This document shows positions 28,960 to 37,727 of a stretch of 64,000 nt of DNA, in pieces (the stretch's first letter is position 1; the number at the start of each line of letters is the position of its first letter). The DNA lies in the NCBI RefSeq assembly GCF_000753865.1, contig NZ_JQFW01000042.1:22979-86978 (forward strand), given 5' to 3'. A program made the translations under genes and the position numbers. Under the pieces are notes generated by a model, which was not told where the DNA came from, searched no databases, and worked only from the letters and a program-made list of their open reading frames with translations. The stretch is from Alteromonas sp. LOR. GTDB taxonomy: Bacteria > Pseudomonadota > Gammaproteobacteria > Enterobacterales > Alteromonadaceae.

Positions 28960-30114
28960 ATGGCACAACAAAAAGTAGGTTTAGTGGGCTGGCGCGGTAT
29001 GGTTGGCTCAGTATTAATGCAGCGCATGCAAGAAGAAAACGATTTTGCGCATATTGAGCCCACCTTTTTTACCACCTCACAAAAGGGCACACCTGCCCCA
29101 GTTTTTGGTAACAATTCCGCGGGTGATGGCACTCAAAATGGAAATGGTGTTCTAGAAGACGCCTTCGATATTGATGCGCTTTGTCAGCAAGATATCATTA
29201 TTACGTGTCAAGGCGGTGATTACACTAAAGCCGTTTACGATGATTTGCGCGCAACCGGATGGAATGGCTATTGGATAGATGCAGCGTCTGCACTTAGAAT
29301 GAATGACGATGCTATTATCGTACTAGACCCCGTTAATAACAGTGAAATCACTTCTGGCATAGACGCTGGCGTTCGCACTTATGTGGGCGGCAACTGCACT
29401 GTCTCATTGATGTTATTAGCACTTGGCGGCCTGTTTGAAAAAGATTTAGTTGAATGGGCATCGCCTATGACTTATCAAGCTGCTTCGGGTTCTGGTGCTA
29501 AACATATGCGAGAGCTTATCTCGCAAATGGGCGCTATTTCTGACAACGTAAAAGCCAGCGTTGAAGACCCAGCAACCGCCATTTTAGATATCGACCAGCA
29601 AGTGGCAGAGTTTATTCGCAGCGACGATTACCCCAGTGAACAATTTGGCGTACCGCTAGCGGGCAGCCTTATTCCTTACATCGACTCTCAGTTACCGTCT
29701 GGGCAAAGTCGGGAAGAATGGAAGGCGCAAGCTGAAGCAAATAAAATATTAGGCATTAGCAACACTGAGCAAAAAGAAATACCTATCGACGGTATTTGCG
29801 TGCGTGTTGGTGCAATGCGTTGCCACAGTCAGGCCATTACCATTAAGCTTAAAAAAGACCTTCCTGTAGAGGAAATAGAAACAATTTTGGCATCACATAA
29901 TGAGTGGGTAAAAGTTGTTCCTAATGATAGGGACGCTACTATGCAAGAGCTTACCCCTGCAAAAGTAACGGGTACATTAACCATACCTGTTGGTCGAATT
30001 CGTAAACTAACGATGGGGCCAGAATATATTTCCGCTTTCACCGTAGGCGACCAGCTCTTGTGGGGTGCCGCAGAGCCACTGCGCAGAATGCTGCGCATAG
30101 TACTTAAGAAGTAA
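28960..30114 (+). CDS. asd: Aspartate-semialdehyde dehydrogenase
   Basis: Reduces aspartyl-4-phosphate to aspartate semialdehyde, the branch point to lysine/diaminopimelate, methionine and threonine. The 384 aa match the gammaproteobacterial Asd type. The NADP-binding loop is [14 protein letters not shown] at the N-terminus and the active-site cysteine is C146 in [21 protein letters not shown] carries substrate-binding residues near 290. The 221-bp upstream gap shows no lysine riboswitch that I can recognise. Confidence 0.97.
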   Translation: MAQQKVGLVGWRGMVGSVLMQRMQEENDFAHIEPTFFTTSQKGTPAPVFGNNSAGDGTQNGNGVLEDAFDIDALCQQDIIITCQGGDYTKAVYDDLRATGWNGYWIDAASALRMNDDAIIVLDPVNNSEITSGIDAGVRTYVGGNCTVSLMLLALGGLFEKDLVEWASPMTYQAASGSGAKHMRELISQMGAISDNVKASVEDPATAILDIDQQVAEFIRSDDYPSEQFGVPLAGSLIPYIDSQLPSGQSREEWKAQAEANKILGISNTEQKEIPIDGICVRVGAMRCHSQAITIKLKKDLPVEEIETILASHNEWVKVVPNDRDATMQELTPAKVTGTLTIPVGRIRKLTMGPEYISAFTVGDQLLWGAAEPLRRMLRIVLKK

Positions 30115-30191
30115 CATTGGAAAAATGATCTTAGAAAAATAGCACTGGAAAACAATCCATTGTGCCCTAAATACCAAGAAGGGCGATAATT

Positions 30192-30226
30192 ATGCCAGTC
30201 GGAAAAATTGACTGGCATTTTTTCTT
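30192..30226 (+). terminator. asd terminator
   Basis: Stem ATGCCAGTC / GACTGGCAT with a 9-nt loop and a T-rich tail, 77 bp after the asd stop. Confidence 0.9.
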
Positions 30227-30442
30227 TTCAACGTCGCTTAAGTATCTTATGGGTCTTTTTACTAGGGAAAAGGTCCTCCTACTTGCTCCACAATGCGCCG
30301 TCACGAGCTCCCCTCCCCCGCAGGCGCCCAAGATACGATAGCTCGATGAAAAATTACGATAAAACGGCCTATTTCGAAAACAAAACATACCTATATTATA
30401 ATTATGGAAAGGTCTCTAACCTTTTGAGCTGGAGTTTTACTT

Positions 30443-30730
30443 TTGAATTTATTATTGCTGCTTATAACGCTTTCACTATTTGTACCGGAAAATGGTACAG
30501 GTAACACGTCTAGCAATGATATTTCACAAATAAACTATAGCGAAACTGTTTCACCTTATTCGTCAGCAGAACAAGCAGGCGACTATGATGACATCGACGA
30601 CACCTCTGTATTAAATTATACGTATATCGTCAGCATTCAACAAAATAACGCTAGTGCTTTTGCTTGTGTTTACAACGATGTTGCAAGCTGTCCGGCACAT
30701 CTCATTAGAGCCCCACCCCAACGCAGTTAA
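30443..30730 (+). CDS. Possible small exported protein
   Basis: A 95-aa frame starting at TTG with GGAG 8 nt upstream, a good ribosome-site distance. The first 14 residues are strongly hydrophobic (MNLLLLLITLSLFVP), suggesting a signal peptide or anchor. The rest is acidic and Asn/Ser-rich with two cysteines (FACVYNDVASCPAH) that could form a disulfide. No family recognised. It ends 53 bp before the CBS-domain gene and may be cotranscribed. The TTG start and lack of relatives keep confidence modest. Confidence 0.45.
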   Translation: MNLLLLLITLSLFVPENGTGNTSSNDISQINYSETVSPYSSAEQAGDYDDIDDTSVLNYTYIVSIQQNNASAFACVYNDVASCPAHLIRAPPQRS

Positions 30731-30783
30731 ACAAAACCGTTCGTCTCATTTTAAAATTTGTTTACTACATTAAGGGGAAGGTA

Positions 30784-31347
30784 ATGCATACCTTACAACT
30801 TCATAAAACTGATGCAGCAGACCGTCTTGCATGGCCTGTAATTGAAAGCAAAGTAACTTTAACCTCATCTGCAATGTCGGTATTTACTGACTTTAAGCAA
30901 TATATGCCGCTGGTAATTGATGAGAATGCATTAGCTACCAGAGTTGAAAATATAATGCGTCAATCACACGTTCGAATGATGTTAGTCGTTAATGCGAGTA
31001 ACGCGTTTTCAGGCATTATTACGTCTGAAAACGTTCATGAACAGCATATTGTAAGGCAAGTTGCTGAATTACAAATACCGAGAGATAGCTTAGTGGTGCG
31101 TGATTTTATGCAAGATAAAACATCGCTGTTGTCATTTGATCATACTGAACTAGCAAAATCGTCGGTGGGTGACGTTATCGAAACGCTAAAAGATTACGGC
31201 CAACATCACTGCCTAGTGCTCGACAGAGGAACTCACGAAGTTCGGGGGGTAATCAGCGTCAGCGATATTGCTCGTAAACTGAAGGCTCCTCTTGATGTGC
31301 AAGACAAGCCAACCTTCTCACAACTCATTCGCGCCCTTGCGGCCTAA
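30784..31347 (+). CDS. CBS-domain protein, 187 aa
   Basis: A second CBS-pair protein, unlike the one at 28211. After about 40 leader residues, CBS1 (about 42-90, with VENIMRQSHVRMMLVVNASN ... GIITSENV) and CBS2 (about 108-168, with VRDFMQDK ... HHCLVLDRG ... GVISVSDIARKL) are visible. Start ATG with AGGGGAAGGTA upstream, a strong ribosome site. Function unknown beyond probable nucleotide sensing; a bidirectional terminator follows. Confidence 0.88.
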   Translation: MHTLQLHKTDAADRLAWPVIESKVTLTSSAMSVFTDFKQYMPLVIDENALATRVENIMRQSHVRMMLVVNASNAFSGIITSENVHEQHIVRQVAELQIPRDSLVVRDFMQDKTSLLSFDHTELAKSSVGDVIETLKDYGQHHCLVLDRGTHEVRGVISVSDIARKLKAPLDVQDKPTFSQLIRALAA

Positions 31348-31357
31348 TATTTGAGGA

Positions 31358-31400
31358 AAAACAGCGCATACAATCGATTTATGACTGTTGCGCTGTTTAT
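31358..31400. terminator. Bidirectional terminator between CBS gene and panE
   Basis: AAACAGCGCA (to 31368) pairs with TGCGCTGTTT (31389-31398) around a 20-nt loop. It sits between convergent genes and has A/T tracts on both sides. Confidence 0.7.
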
Positions 31401-31417
31401 CTTTCCTAAGACTGTCT

Positions 31418-32443
31418 TCATGCTGGCAATAATTCCGCTGCTGATAGATGTGGTGAGCCTGTAGCGCTCTGCTCAGCATGCTTTACCAAACCTGTAATAT
31501 GGCTATTAACAGGTGTCTTTATATTTAAGTGTTTTCCTAAACGTACAATTTCCCCGTTTAGAAAATCGATTTCAGTTGGCCTGTTGAGTTCTAGGTCTTC
31601 ATACATCGAAGAGCGTGCATGAGGATCTATTTTTAGCGTAGAGGCAGCAACCAACTTAAAGAGGCCGTTTGGGAGTGACAAAATATAGGGCATAAGAGAT
31701 GGTATAACCTTACCCAATCGCGCTGGCGTAATCCCTTTAGCTTTAAGCACAGCCAACGCTTCTTTTTGTACTTCTGCGACTACTTTTCGATAATCTCTAT
31801 TACCTAGCTGTTGCTGAAGTGGAATACCAGAAAGTGCGTTAACCGCATTATTAAGGTTAATAATTAACTTACCATACTGGACGCTAGTCAAATCACCATA
31901 AACATCAACGGGCAGTGTTGCATTGTGAAGCTGCGTGAGGAGTGCCTGGCAAACATCATCTTTATTTTCTATTGCTAAGCTGCCTTGAGTGCCACAGTGA
32001 AAATGCCCTTCACCTTGATAAAAAATATTAAAAGGCACCATCCCTTTCAGTACCGTTTGGTGCAGTGATGCTTGAAGCAACTCGCCATTGCCAACGCCGT
32101 TTTGAAAACTCACCACTACCGCAGTTGGGGAGGCATATCGCGTTATCAATGCCGCTGCACTCTCTGTGTCTAAGCTTTTAACGCACAGCAATATGAAGTC
32201 GGCTGCAGCAAGTACATCGTTATCTGTAGTGAAATGAATATCACTGGCACTCACCGTGCTATTTCGATGTTCCCAATCGGTTAATCGCAACCCGTGCTGC
32301 GCAATATCGTGTTGTAAGCGGGCTCTTCCCACCAGACTTACATTGGCCCCAGCAGCAATTAGACACCCGCCAATGTAGCACCCCACGCTGCCTGCGCCGA
32401 GTATGACTATTTTTGTTGATTTATTATTTGTCATTAGTTTCAA
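31418..32443 (-). CDS. panE: 2-dehydropantoate 2-reductase
   Basis: Reduces ketopantoate to pantoate with NADPH in pantothenate/CoA synthesis. The 341 aa have the Rossmann motif VILGAGSVGCYIGG near the N-terminus, VKSLDTESAA at about 90, FQNGVGNGELLQ near 113, and the catalytic-lysine region YGKLIINLNNAVNALSG near 190; C-terminal helices bind the substrate. ApbA/PanE families include paralogs of other specificity, so the exact substrate is inferred. Start ATG 32443, or ATG at codon 4. Confidence 0.88.
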   Translation of the reverse strand: MKLMTNNKSTKIVILGAGSVGCYIGGCLIAAGANVSLVGRARLQHDIAQHGLRLTDWEHRNSTVSASDIHFTTDNDVLAAADFILLCVKSLDTESAAALITRYASPTAVVVSFQNGVGNGELLQASLHQTVLKGMVPFNIFYQGEGHFHCGTQGSLAIENKDDVCQALLTQLHNATLPVDVYGDLTSVQYGKLIINLNNAVNALSGIPLQQQLGNRDYRKVVAEVQKEALAVLKAKGITPARLGKVIPSLMPYILSLPNGLFKLVAASTLKIDPHARSSMYEDLELNRPTEIDFLNGEIVRLGKHLNIKTPVNSHITGLVKHAEQSATGSPHLSAAELLPA

Positions 32444-32683
32444 ATCCAGTAGAGCATTAATTGGTTGGCGCTACGTAATCGGCACTTTTTGCTAGCCTGC
32501 TACGGCCTACTAATGCGACGAGCTACTAACTAATCATCTAAAACATCTTTTTTATCGGCCTAACCATGGATGCAGTCGCATAGCCCACCCTATTGTTCTG
32601 CAATATAAATCAGCAGTATGCCAACACATTAGATAGTTAGGTTGCTCTTAATCCATCAAAAAGTAAACACGCCAGGTGCCTGT

Positions 32684-32971
32684 TTATGTGTTTACTCTCC
32701 TTTGCAACCGACGAATGAATGAGCGCATTTTTTTGAGCGTAAAGTAAAAGAAAGCGAAACAAACAAAGTCGAAAAAAATGTACTTATACTTTGAAAGAGC
32801 AGAGGCATTTAACGCTAAATCGGCCTCACCAATAAAAGACATAGGGTTAATAGAAAACGAGAGGTTTAAATAACTAAGAACACTGTATTGAAGAAGTTTA
32901 CTGCATAGTGTTACACCAAGGAGAAGAATGACTCCATCGAAAACTTTGTGAGCGAAAGATATGTTTTTCAT
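32684..32971 (-). CDS. Hypothetical small membrane protein
   Basis: A 95-aa frame with two hydrophobic segments (about 10-35 and 62-80) and a basic C-terminus (KKMRSFIRRLQRRVNT) that would sit in the cytoplasm by the positive-inside rule. No family recognised and only a weak AGG upstream. The hydrophobic/basic layout suggests a real protein but does not prove it. Confidence 0.5.
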   Translation of the reverse strand: MKNISFAHKVFDGVILLLGVTLCSKLLQYSVLSYLNLSFSINPMSFIGEADLALNASALSKYKYIFFDFVCFAFFYFTLKKMRSFIRRLQRRVNT

Positions 32972-33285
32972 AGCGCAGACCTAAAATGTATAAAACTCTG
33001 CCAGTAATAGCGACAAGTGAAACACGTTATTGTGATGCGTATGAGCTTAGTGCAAATGGCTGTTGATAAACTACTGTACCCCAGCCCTAAATTCGCACCG
33101 TTAGAGAGTATCGCTAATTATTACCGTTAAATGATGCTTTTATCGCAGAAGATATTTACCCGTTGCACTTTCAGATATCTACTCACGTATAGAGTACCGC
33201 GAGCTGAGTTTTGCACTACCGATGTGTCTTTCAATACATTTGTAGTAGCATGTCGTTCAAATCAAACGTTTTTAAAGAGGCGCCA
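32972..33285. other. Intergenic, selO promoter side
   Basis: A 314-bp gap between the divergent small membrane protein and selO. No RNA gene or repeat is seen. The last bases hold the AAAGAGG ribosome site of selO. Confidence 0.4.
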
Positions 33286-35025
33286 ATGTTAGATGATCAA
33301 CAAGATAAAACTCAGCAACCTATTCAAACAGTGAGCGACCTTGCAAAACACCTTGATTACTCGTTTCTCAACAGCCTTGTTATGGATCCCGATGCCAGAG
33401 TCGATGGCAGTGAGCATAACCCAAGACAAGTATTCTCAGGCCATTATGTACCGGTAACGCCTACCCCAATAGCTAACCCGAAGTATGTCGCTCATAGCCA
33501 CACCTTCTTTAAGGAATTGGGGTTTGATAATAGCCTGGCTCACACGCCTGAATTTATGCGCTTATTTTCTGGTGATATGTCTTCCCTCCCTGCTGAGATA
33601 AAGCCACATGGATGGGCTACCGGCTATGCACTGTCAATCTACGGCACTGAATATATTCAGCAATGTCCATTTTCAACGGGCAATGGGTATGGAGATGGGC
33701 GAGCCCTTTCTATATTGGAGACCGTGACTAACAAAAAGCGCTATGAAATGCAGTTAAAGGGCGCAGGAAGAACACCATATTGCCGAGGTGCCGACGGCAG
33801 GGCTGTGTTGCGCTCTAGCGTGAGAGAGTTTTTAGTACAAGAGCATATGCACGCACTAGGCGTTCCTACGTCTCGTTCCCTCAGCTTATTTATGTCTCAG
33901 TCGGAAACGGTGGACAGACCTTGGTATTTGGAGGGGTCGCACTCCCAAGACCCCGAAGTGATGGTGCCAAATCTCGTGGCCATATCAACCCGCGTTGCCC
34001 CCTCATTTATAAGAGTTGGTCAATTAGAGCTTTTCGGAAGAAGGGCGAGAAGCAATCAACACCCTTCGGCTTTGCAGGAGCTTAAACTGCTGGTTGAGCA
34101 CTTAATTGAGCGTGAGTATAAGAGTGATATTAATACGAACCAGCCATTTGAAGCTCAGCTAGTCGCCCTTGCTACTGCGTTTCAAGACAGACTCACGTCG
34201 CTTGTGGCGCACTGGGTTCGAGTAGGCTATTGCCAAGGTAATTTCAACAGCGACAATTGCGCGGCGGGAGGTTATACACTGGACTACGGACCGTTTGGGT
34301 TTTGTGAACTGTTCGACCCAGCTTACCAACCATGGACGGGTGGAGGTCGACACTTCTCATTCCTCAATCAGCCCGTAGCAGCAGAAAAGAACTTCGGCAT
34401 GTTTTGTCGTGCAATTGAGCCATTGCTTACCGACACGCCACAGGAACTAGAGGCACTGCGCAATATAAACGAAAATTTCGCCTCGGTTATGCAGCAAAAA
34501 ATGAACACCATGTGGGCAGCAAAACTGGGGCTTGCTACTTATGATAATGAACTACTGCTTCAACTTTTACACTTAATGATGCGCACGGGGGCAGACTATA
34601 ACCACTTTTTTAGAGAGCTATCTCACCTTCCTAGTGATGTTGAAGCGCTGACGACGAGTTTTTACGCACCACTAAAAGAGGATATGGTTGCTCAGTGGAA
34701 TGAGTGGATTCAAAATTGGCGAGCCCAGCTAGAAAAGTCAGGTGAAAAGTCGTCTGAAGAGACAGGTAAAGAGTCAAATAATGTTGACGAATGCGCGAGA
34801 ACAATGAAGCTTACCAACCCAAAATTTACGTGGCGTGAATGGTTCGTTGTGCCAGCGTATAAAGAGGCAGAAGGGGGTAACTTCGACCGCATTCACGCTT
34901 TGCAAAACATGCTCACTAAGCCATACGAAGAACAGTCAGAACATGCGCAACACCAGTATTACCGGTTGCGCCCCAGAGAGTTTTTTGGCGCTGGCGGCAT
35001 TTCTCATTATAGCTGTTCTTCTTAG
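33286..35025 (+). CDS. selO: Protein adenylyltransferase SelO (YdiU)
   Basis: SelO is a pseudokinase-fold enzyme that transfers AMP from ATP to Ser/Thr/Tyr of target proteins and is linked to oxidative-stress responses. The 579-aa product shows the family core: PRQVFSGHYVPVTPTP, GYGDGRALSILE, MQLKGAGRTPYCRGADGRAV, VLRSSVREFLVQEHMHALGVPTSRSL and NFNSDNCAAGGYTLDYGPFGF. The C-terminus ends ...SCSS, with Cys where human SELENOO has selenocysteine. I chose ATG 33286, 6 nt after AAAGAGG; the frame is open 25 codons further upstream but not conserved. A charged Ser/Glu-rich insert lies near 485-505. Confidence 0.94.
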   Translation: MLDDQQDKTQQPIQTVSDLAKHLDYSFLNSLVMDPDARVDGSEHNPRQVFSGHYVPVTPTPIANPKYVAHSHTFFKELGFDNSLAHTPEFMRLFSGDMSSLPAEIKPHGWATGYALSIYGTEYIQQCPFSTGNGYGDGRALSILETVTNKKRYEMQLKGAGRTPYCRGADGRAVLRSSVREFLVQEHMHALGVPTSRSLSLFMSQSETVDRPWYLEGSHSQDPEVMVPNLVAISTRVAPSFIRVGQLELFGRRARSNQHPSALQELKLLVEHLIEREYKSDINTNQPFEAQLVALATAFQDRLTSLVAHWVRVGYCQGNFNSDNCAAGGYTLDYGPFGFCELFDPAYQPWTGGGRHFSFLNQPVAAEKNFGMFCRAIEPLLTDTPQELEALRNINENFASVMQQKMNTMWAAKLGLATYDNELLLQLLHLMMRTGADYNHFFRELSHLPSDVEALTTSFYAPLKEDMVAQWNEWIQNWRAQLEKSGEKSSEETGKESNNVDECARTMKLTNPKFTWREWFVVPAYKEAEGGNFDRIHALQNMLTKPYEEQSEHAQHQYYRLRPREFFGAGGISHYSCSS

Positions 35026-35449
35026 AAGAATAGCTGTTTGGGTAAAACAGACCTAAAGCACTTCAATCACTTAGGTTAAGGCATTAGTTCCAGGTCTTAT
35101 TTTGAGAGTCTGGCTCAGCAGTCTGTATAACAATGTATTTTGAATCACGGCATATACGACAGCATAGCCAACAGCATCTCCAATCTTTACCAACAGTTTT
35201 TATAGTCAAACTACATAAACAGTTGTAAAGCCCAATTTGAGGGCTTCTTCCCTGGCCTTCCTTGCAGTGCTTCCTTGCCGGATTCTTAAGCAATAAACTT
35301 TACGCATCAAGTGTATGAACTACTATATAGGTGAGGAAAGCTCATTACTTGTCTGCACGTTGACGCCGTCGCACTGATAAATTTCACCGCTATAAACATT
35401 ATCATTCTTTATTGATGACAGTGTGTAGTTTGAATAAAGGGAGAGTGTA
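35026..35449. other. Intergenic, 424 bp
   Basis: Directly after selO an imperfect stem, AGCTGTTCTTC / GAAGAATAGCT (about 35011-35036), overlaps the last codons but lacks a T-run. The rest is without a convincing gene; a Cys-rich 69-codon frame on the minus strand (35084-35293) has no ribosome site and is not called. GGGAGAG at 35439-35445 is the ribosome site of the next gene. Confidence 0.4.
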
Positions 35450-36424
35450 GTGCTTGAAATAATTTTCAACGGTAGCTTTATGCCACACGGACACTGTCTA
35501 TTGTGGCGTTGGGATTTACTGTTTCTACATGTAGCAGGTGATGCGCTCACTGCAACATCTTACGCATTGATCCCTATTGCGCTAATACATATTGTTCGTA
35601 AACGAGATGATTTAAAGTTTGACCGCCTTTTTTTACTCTTTGCTGGCTTTATCAGCTTTTGTGGCATTTCGCATTTGTTAGGGTTAGTAAATATCTGGCA
35701 CGGGTATTACTTTATTGAGGGTCTGGCAAAGCTCACTACAGGAATAGTTTCAACGGTGACCGCGTTGGCACTGTGGAAGCTCACCCCTAACATTGTTGCG
35801 CTCCCCAGTGCCGCAACATTGGCACAGCGCAACGAGGAGCTATTAAATGCTCAGGAGGAACTTAAAGAGATTAACCTTACGTTAGAGGCAAAGATAGAAG
35901 AGCGCACTCGAGAGCTTCATATTCAGGCCAATACCGATCCCTTAACCTCTATTTTCAATAGACGAGCTATATTGCAACATTTGGAGAATGAAATTAGTCA
36001 GTGTGAACGTCATCATCTACTGTGTTCGGTACTTATGCTAGACGTAGATTATTTTAAAAAAATCAACGACACCTACGGACATCAGTTTGGTGATGATGTG
36101 CTAGTGATGATAGCCGATACCATTACACAAACATGTAGGCTGACTGATTATGTTGGCCGCTATGGCGGTGAAGAATTTCTCATTGTATTAACTCAAACGA
36201 ATGGGGAACAAGCCAAAGAATTAGCCGAACGAATAAGAGAAAATGTTTCTGAATTATCAACGCTTTCGCCACTTTTGTTACAAAGTGAATGTGCCATAAG
36301 CTGCAGTATTGGTATTGCAACGCTCACAAAAGACCATAACATTCACGCTTTAATTAAACGTGCAGATGAAGCCGTGTATAACGCAAAACATGGGGGTAGA
36401 AACCGCGTGGCAACCTCAAAATAA
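35450..36424 (+). CDS. Diguanylate cyclase with ethylene-receptor-like sensor domain
   Basis: A 324-aa membrane protein joining a three-helix sensor to a GGDEF domain. Residues 20-112 resemble the ethylene-binding domain of plant ETR1 and cyanobacterial SynEtr1. The pattern D31-x6-Y38-x2-I41-P42 and later I68-x2-C71-x3-H75 places all seven residues known to matter for Cu(I)/ethylene binding (ETR1 D25, Y32, I35, P36, I62, C65, H69) at identical spacing. A coiled coil (125-158) leads to GGDEF, with GGEEF at 239-243 and an I-site RLTD at 230-233. I infer c-di-GMP synthesis controlled by a small gaseous or copper-bound ligand. Start GTG after GGGAGAG. Confidence 0.9.
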   Translation: MLEIIFNGSFMPHGHCLLWRWDLLFLHVAGDALTATSYALIPIALIHIVRKRDDLKFDRLFLLFAGFISFCGISHLLGLVNIWHGYYFIEGLAKLTTGIVSTVTALALWKLTPNIVALPSAATLAQRNEELLNAQEELKEINLTLEAKIEERTRELHIQANTDPLTSIFNRRAILQHLENEISQCERHHLLCSVLMLDVDYFKKINDTYGHQFGDDVLVMIADTITQTCRLTDYVGRYGGEEFLIVLTQTNGEQAKELAERIRENVSELSTLSPLLLQSECAISCSIGIATLTKDHNIHALIKRADEAVYNAKHGGRNRVATSK

Positions 36425-36450
36425 AAAAACGCTGTCATCTCAGACAGCGT
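36422..36450 (-). terminator. Terminator of the glutaredoxin-like gene
   Basis: Stem ACGCTGTC (36429-36436) / GACAGCGT (36443-36450), followed on the minus strand by a run of seven T. It may also slow transcription from the diguanylate cyclase side. Confidence 0.8.
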
Positions 36451-36464
36451 AATTAACAATTCGG

Positions 36465-36845
36465 TTATTTTGCTTCAACAAAACGCTCTTCTAAGTAACC
36501 AATAATTGCTTTAGAGTCATACATCCATTCAACGCCCTTTTCATTTTCGATGCGAAGGCATGGCGTTTGAATTTTTCCGCCGCCCTGTAACAACTCTTCT
36601 CTATGGGGCGAACCCTCTGATACATTTCGCTTTTGAATAGGTACATTGTATTTATACATTGCTCTGCGCGTTTTGATACAGAAAGGACAACCAAAGAATT
36701 GGTACAACGCTAATTTCTGACTTTCTTCAGCCACCTGCACTTGCTTTTCTGGCGAACGCTTTAGTTTTGTGCCGCGGGTAATAACATCGAAAAACGCAAT
36801 GATGGCACCGAGTAAGTTGCGAATAAGGTTTATAAAGAGTTTCAT
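36465..36845 (-). CDS. Glutaredoxin-like membrane-anchored protein
   Basis: A 126-aa protein with an N-terminal hydrophobic stretch (about 4-24) followed by a thioredoxin-fold glutaredoxin / GST-N domain (about 45-122). The redox motif is CPFC in LYQFFGCPFCIKTRRAM. TPCLRI supplies the usual cis-Pro and MYDSKAIIGYLEERF the C-terminal helix. It probably reduces disulfides or glutathione adducts at the membrane face. Single gene with its own terminator. Confidence 0.88.
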   Translation of the reverse strand: MKLFINLIRNLLGAIIAFFDVITRGTKLKRSPEKQVQVAEESQKLALYQFFGCPFCIKTRRAMYKYNVPIQKRNVSEGSPHREELLQGGGKIQTPCLRIENEKGVEWMYDSKAIIGYLEERFVEAK

Positions 36846-37124
36846 TTTACAGCTCTACTAACGAATGATGAAAAGACAGCGTGATTGTACTACTTAGTGT
36901 CACCTGTTGATAATTAAGATCAGGAAATTTATTGTTGTGCGCAATACTAGAGCTCGTATTCTTAAAAAAATTTTTAATTTTTCTATATCGATACGCCGAG
37001 TTTGATGCATAGAAGACGAAACCCCTTACCTCAGTTATGGCCCTTTGATGAGCAAACAGCATATGCAGAGGAAAACTTGTGCTAATGTGTAGCATTAGGG
37101 CGTATTATTTATACAAAAAGAGAA

Positions 37125-37562
37125 ATGATGAAAAAGCTGTATTTATTACTTTGTTCTTTAGCACTTGTAGGCTGCTCTGTTACTCCGCCAGAGCTGGGTA
37201 TAAGCGGCGAATCGCTTAAAGACTGCCCTGCTACTCCTAACTGCATTAGCAGTATGAACAATGGCTCTGGCGATATGTCACCAATTTTATTCAACGGTTC
37301 AATGGCAAACGCAAAAGAAAAGTTGCTTAGCGTTATACATTCACTACCTCGAACCACCGTAGTTGAAGAACGAGATAATTACATAAGAGTAGAGTTCAGG
37401 TCGCAATTATTTGGCTTTGTTGATGATGTTGAGTTTTTACTATCACAAGCACAGAGTAATAAAACGAAAATTGACTTTAGGTCGGCATCACGGCTTGGGT
37501 TGTCGGATCTAGGTGTCAATAAAGCGCGAATGGAAAAGGTTACTGCGTTGTTTGTTAAGTAA
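37125..37562 (+). CDS. DUF1499 lipoprotein
   Basis: A 145-aa lipoprotein: short signal peptide with lipobox LVGC (Cys 17). The mature protein has the DUF1499 pattern, DCPATPNCISS near 33 and later VEFRSQLFGFVDDVEFLL, which fits that family of unknown function. AAGAGAA precedes the ATG. This complete copy is backbone; its last 97 bp are duplicated at 53314-53410, marking the ends of an inserted island. Confidence 0.85.
   Translation: MMKKLYLLLCSLALVGCSVTPPELGISGESLKDCPATPNCISSMNNGSGDMSPILFNGSMANAKEKLLSVIHSLPRTTVVEERDNYIRVEFRSQLFGFVDDVEFLLSQAQSNKTKIDFRSASRLGLSDLGVNKARMEKVTALFVK
37466..37562 (+). repeat. Left copy of island-flanking repeat (DUF1499 3' end)
   Basis: The last 97 bp of the DUF1499 gene. 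They align without gaps to 53314-53410 with 5 differences by my count. The pair brackets the inserted island. Confidence 0.92.
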
Positions 37563-37566
37563 CCCC

Positions 37567-37691
37567 CTTTAATTATTGGCGTAACGCACTCTCTACAAGG
37601 AAGCTCCTCGGGCTGATAAATACCAATATCGGATGCACTGTAAAGCAATGCGCTCTTTTCCTTGGTGTGAAGCGCTAATCGCAGGGAACGC
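37567..37691 (-). pseudogene. nei: nei remnant with internal deletion
   Basis: Two stretches match the intact nei gene: 37567-37610 with 53501-53544, and 37611-37691 with 53929-54009. Between them 384 bp (128 codons) are missing, in frame, so the remnant reads YQPEEL fused to PCRECVTPIIK. The intact gene has similar sequence at the two breakpoints (GAAGTTCCTC and GAAGCTCTTC, both coding EEL), pointing to a short-homology deletion. Start and the rest of the gene are absent; non-functional. Confidence 0.9.
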
Positions 37692-37727
37692 CTTTACATG
37701 AATGATTGATTATTCCTCTCACTTTTC

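Noticed and set aside
35084..35293. Cys-rich 69-codon reading frame on the minus strand
   Set aside because: No ribosome site, no recognised family, and it lies in an intergenic region of low-complexity sequence.
37379..37648. 89-codon minus-strand frame reading Nei sequence
   Set aside because: It is a fusion of the deleted nei fragment with antisense of the DUF1499 gene; treated as a pseudogene.
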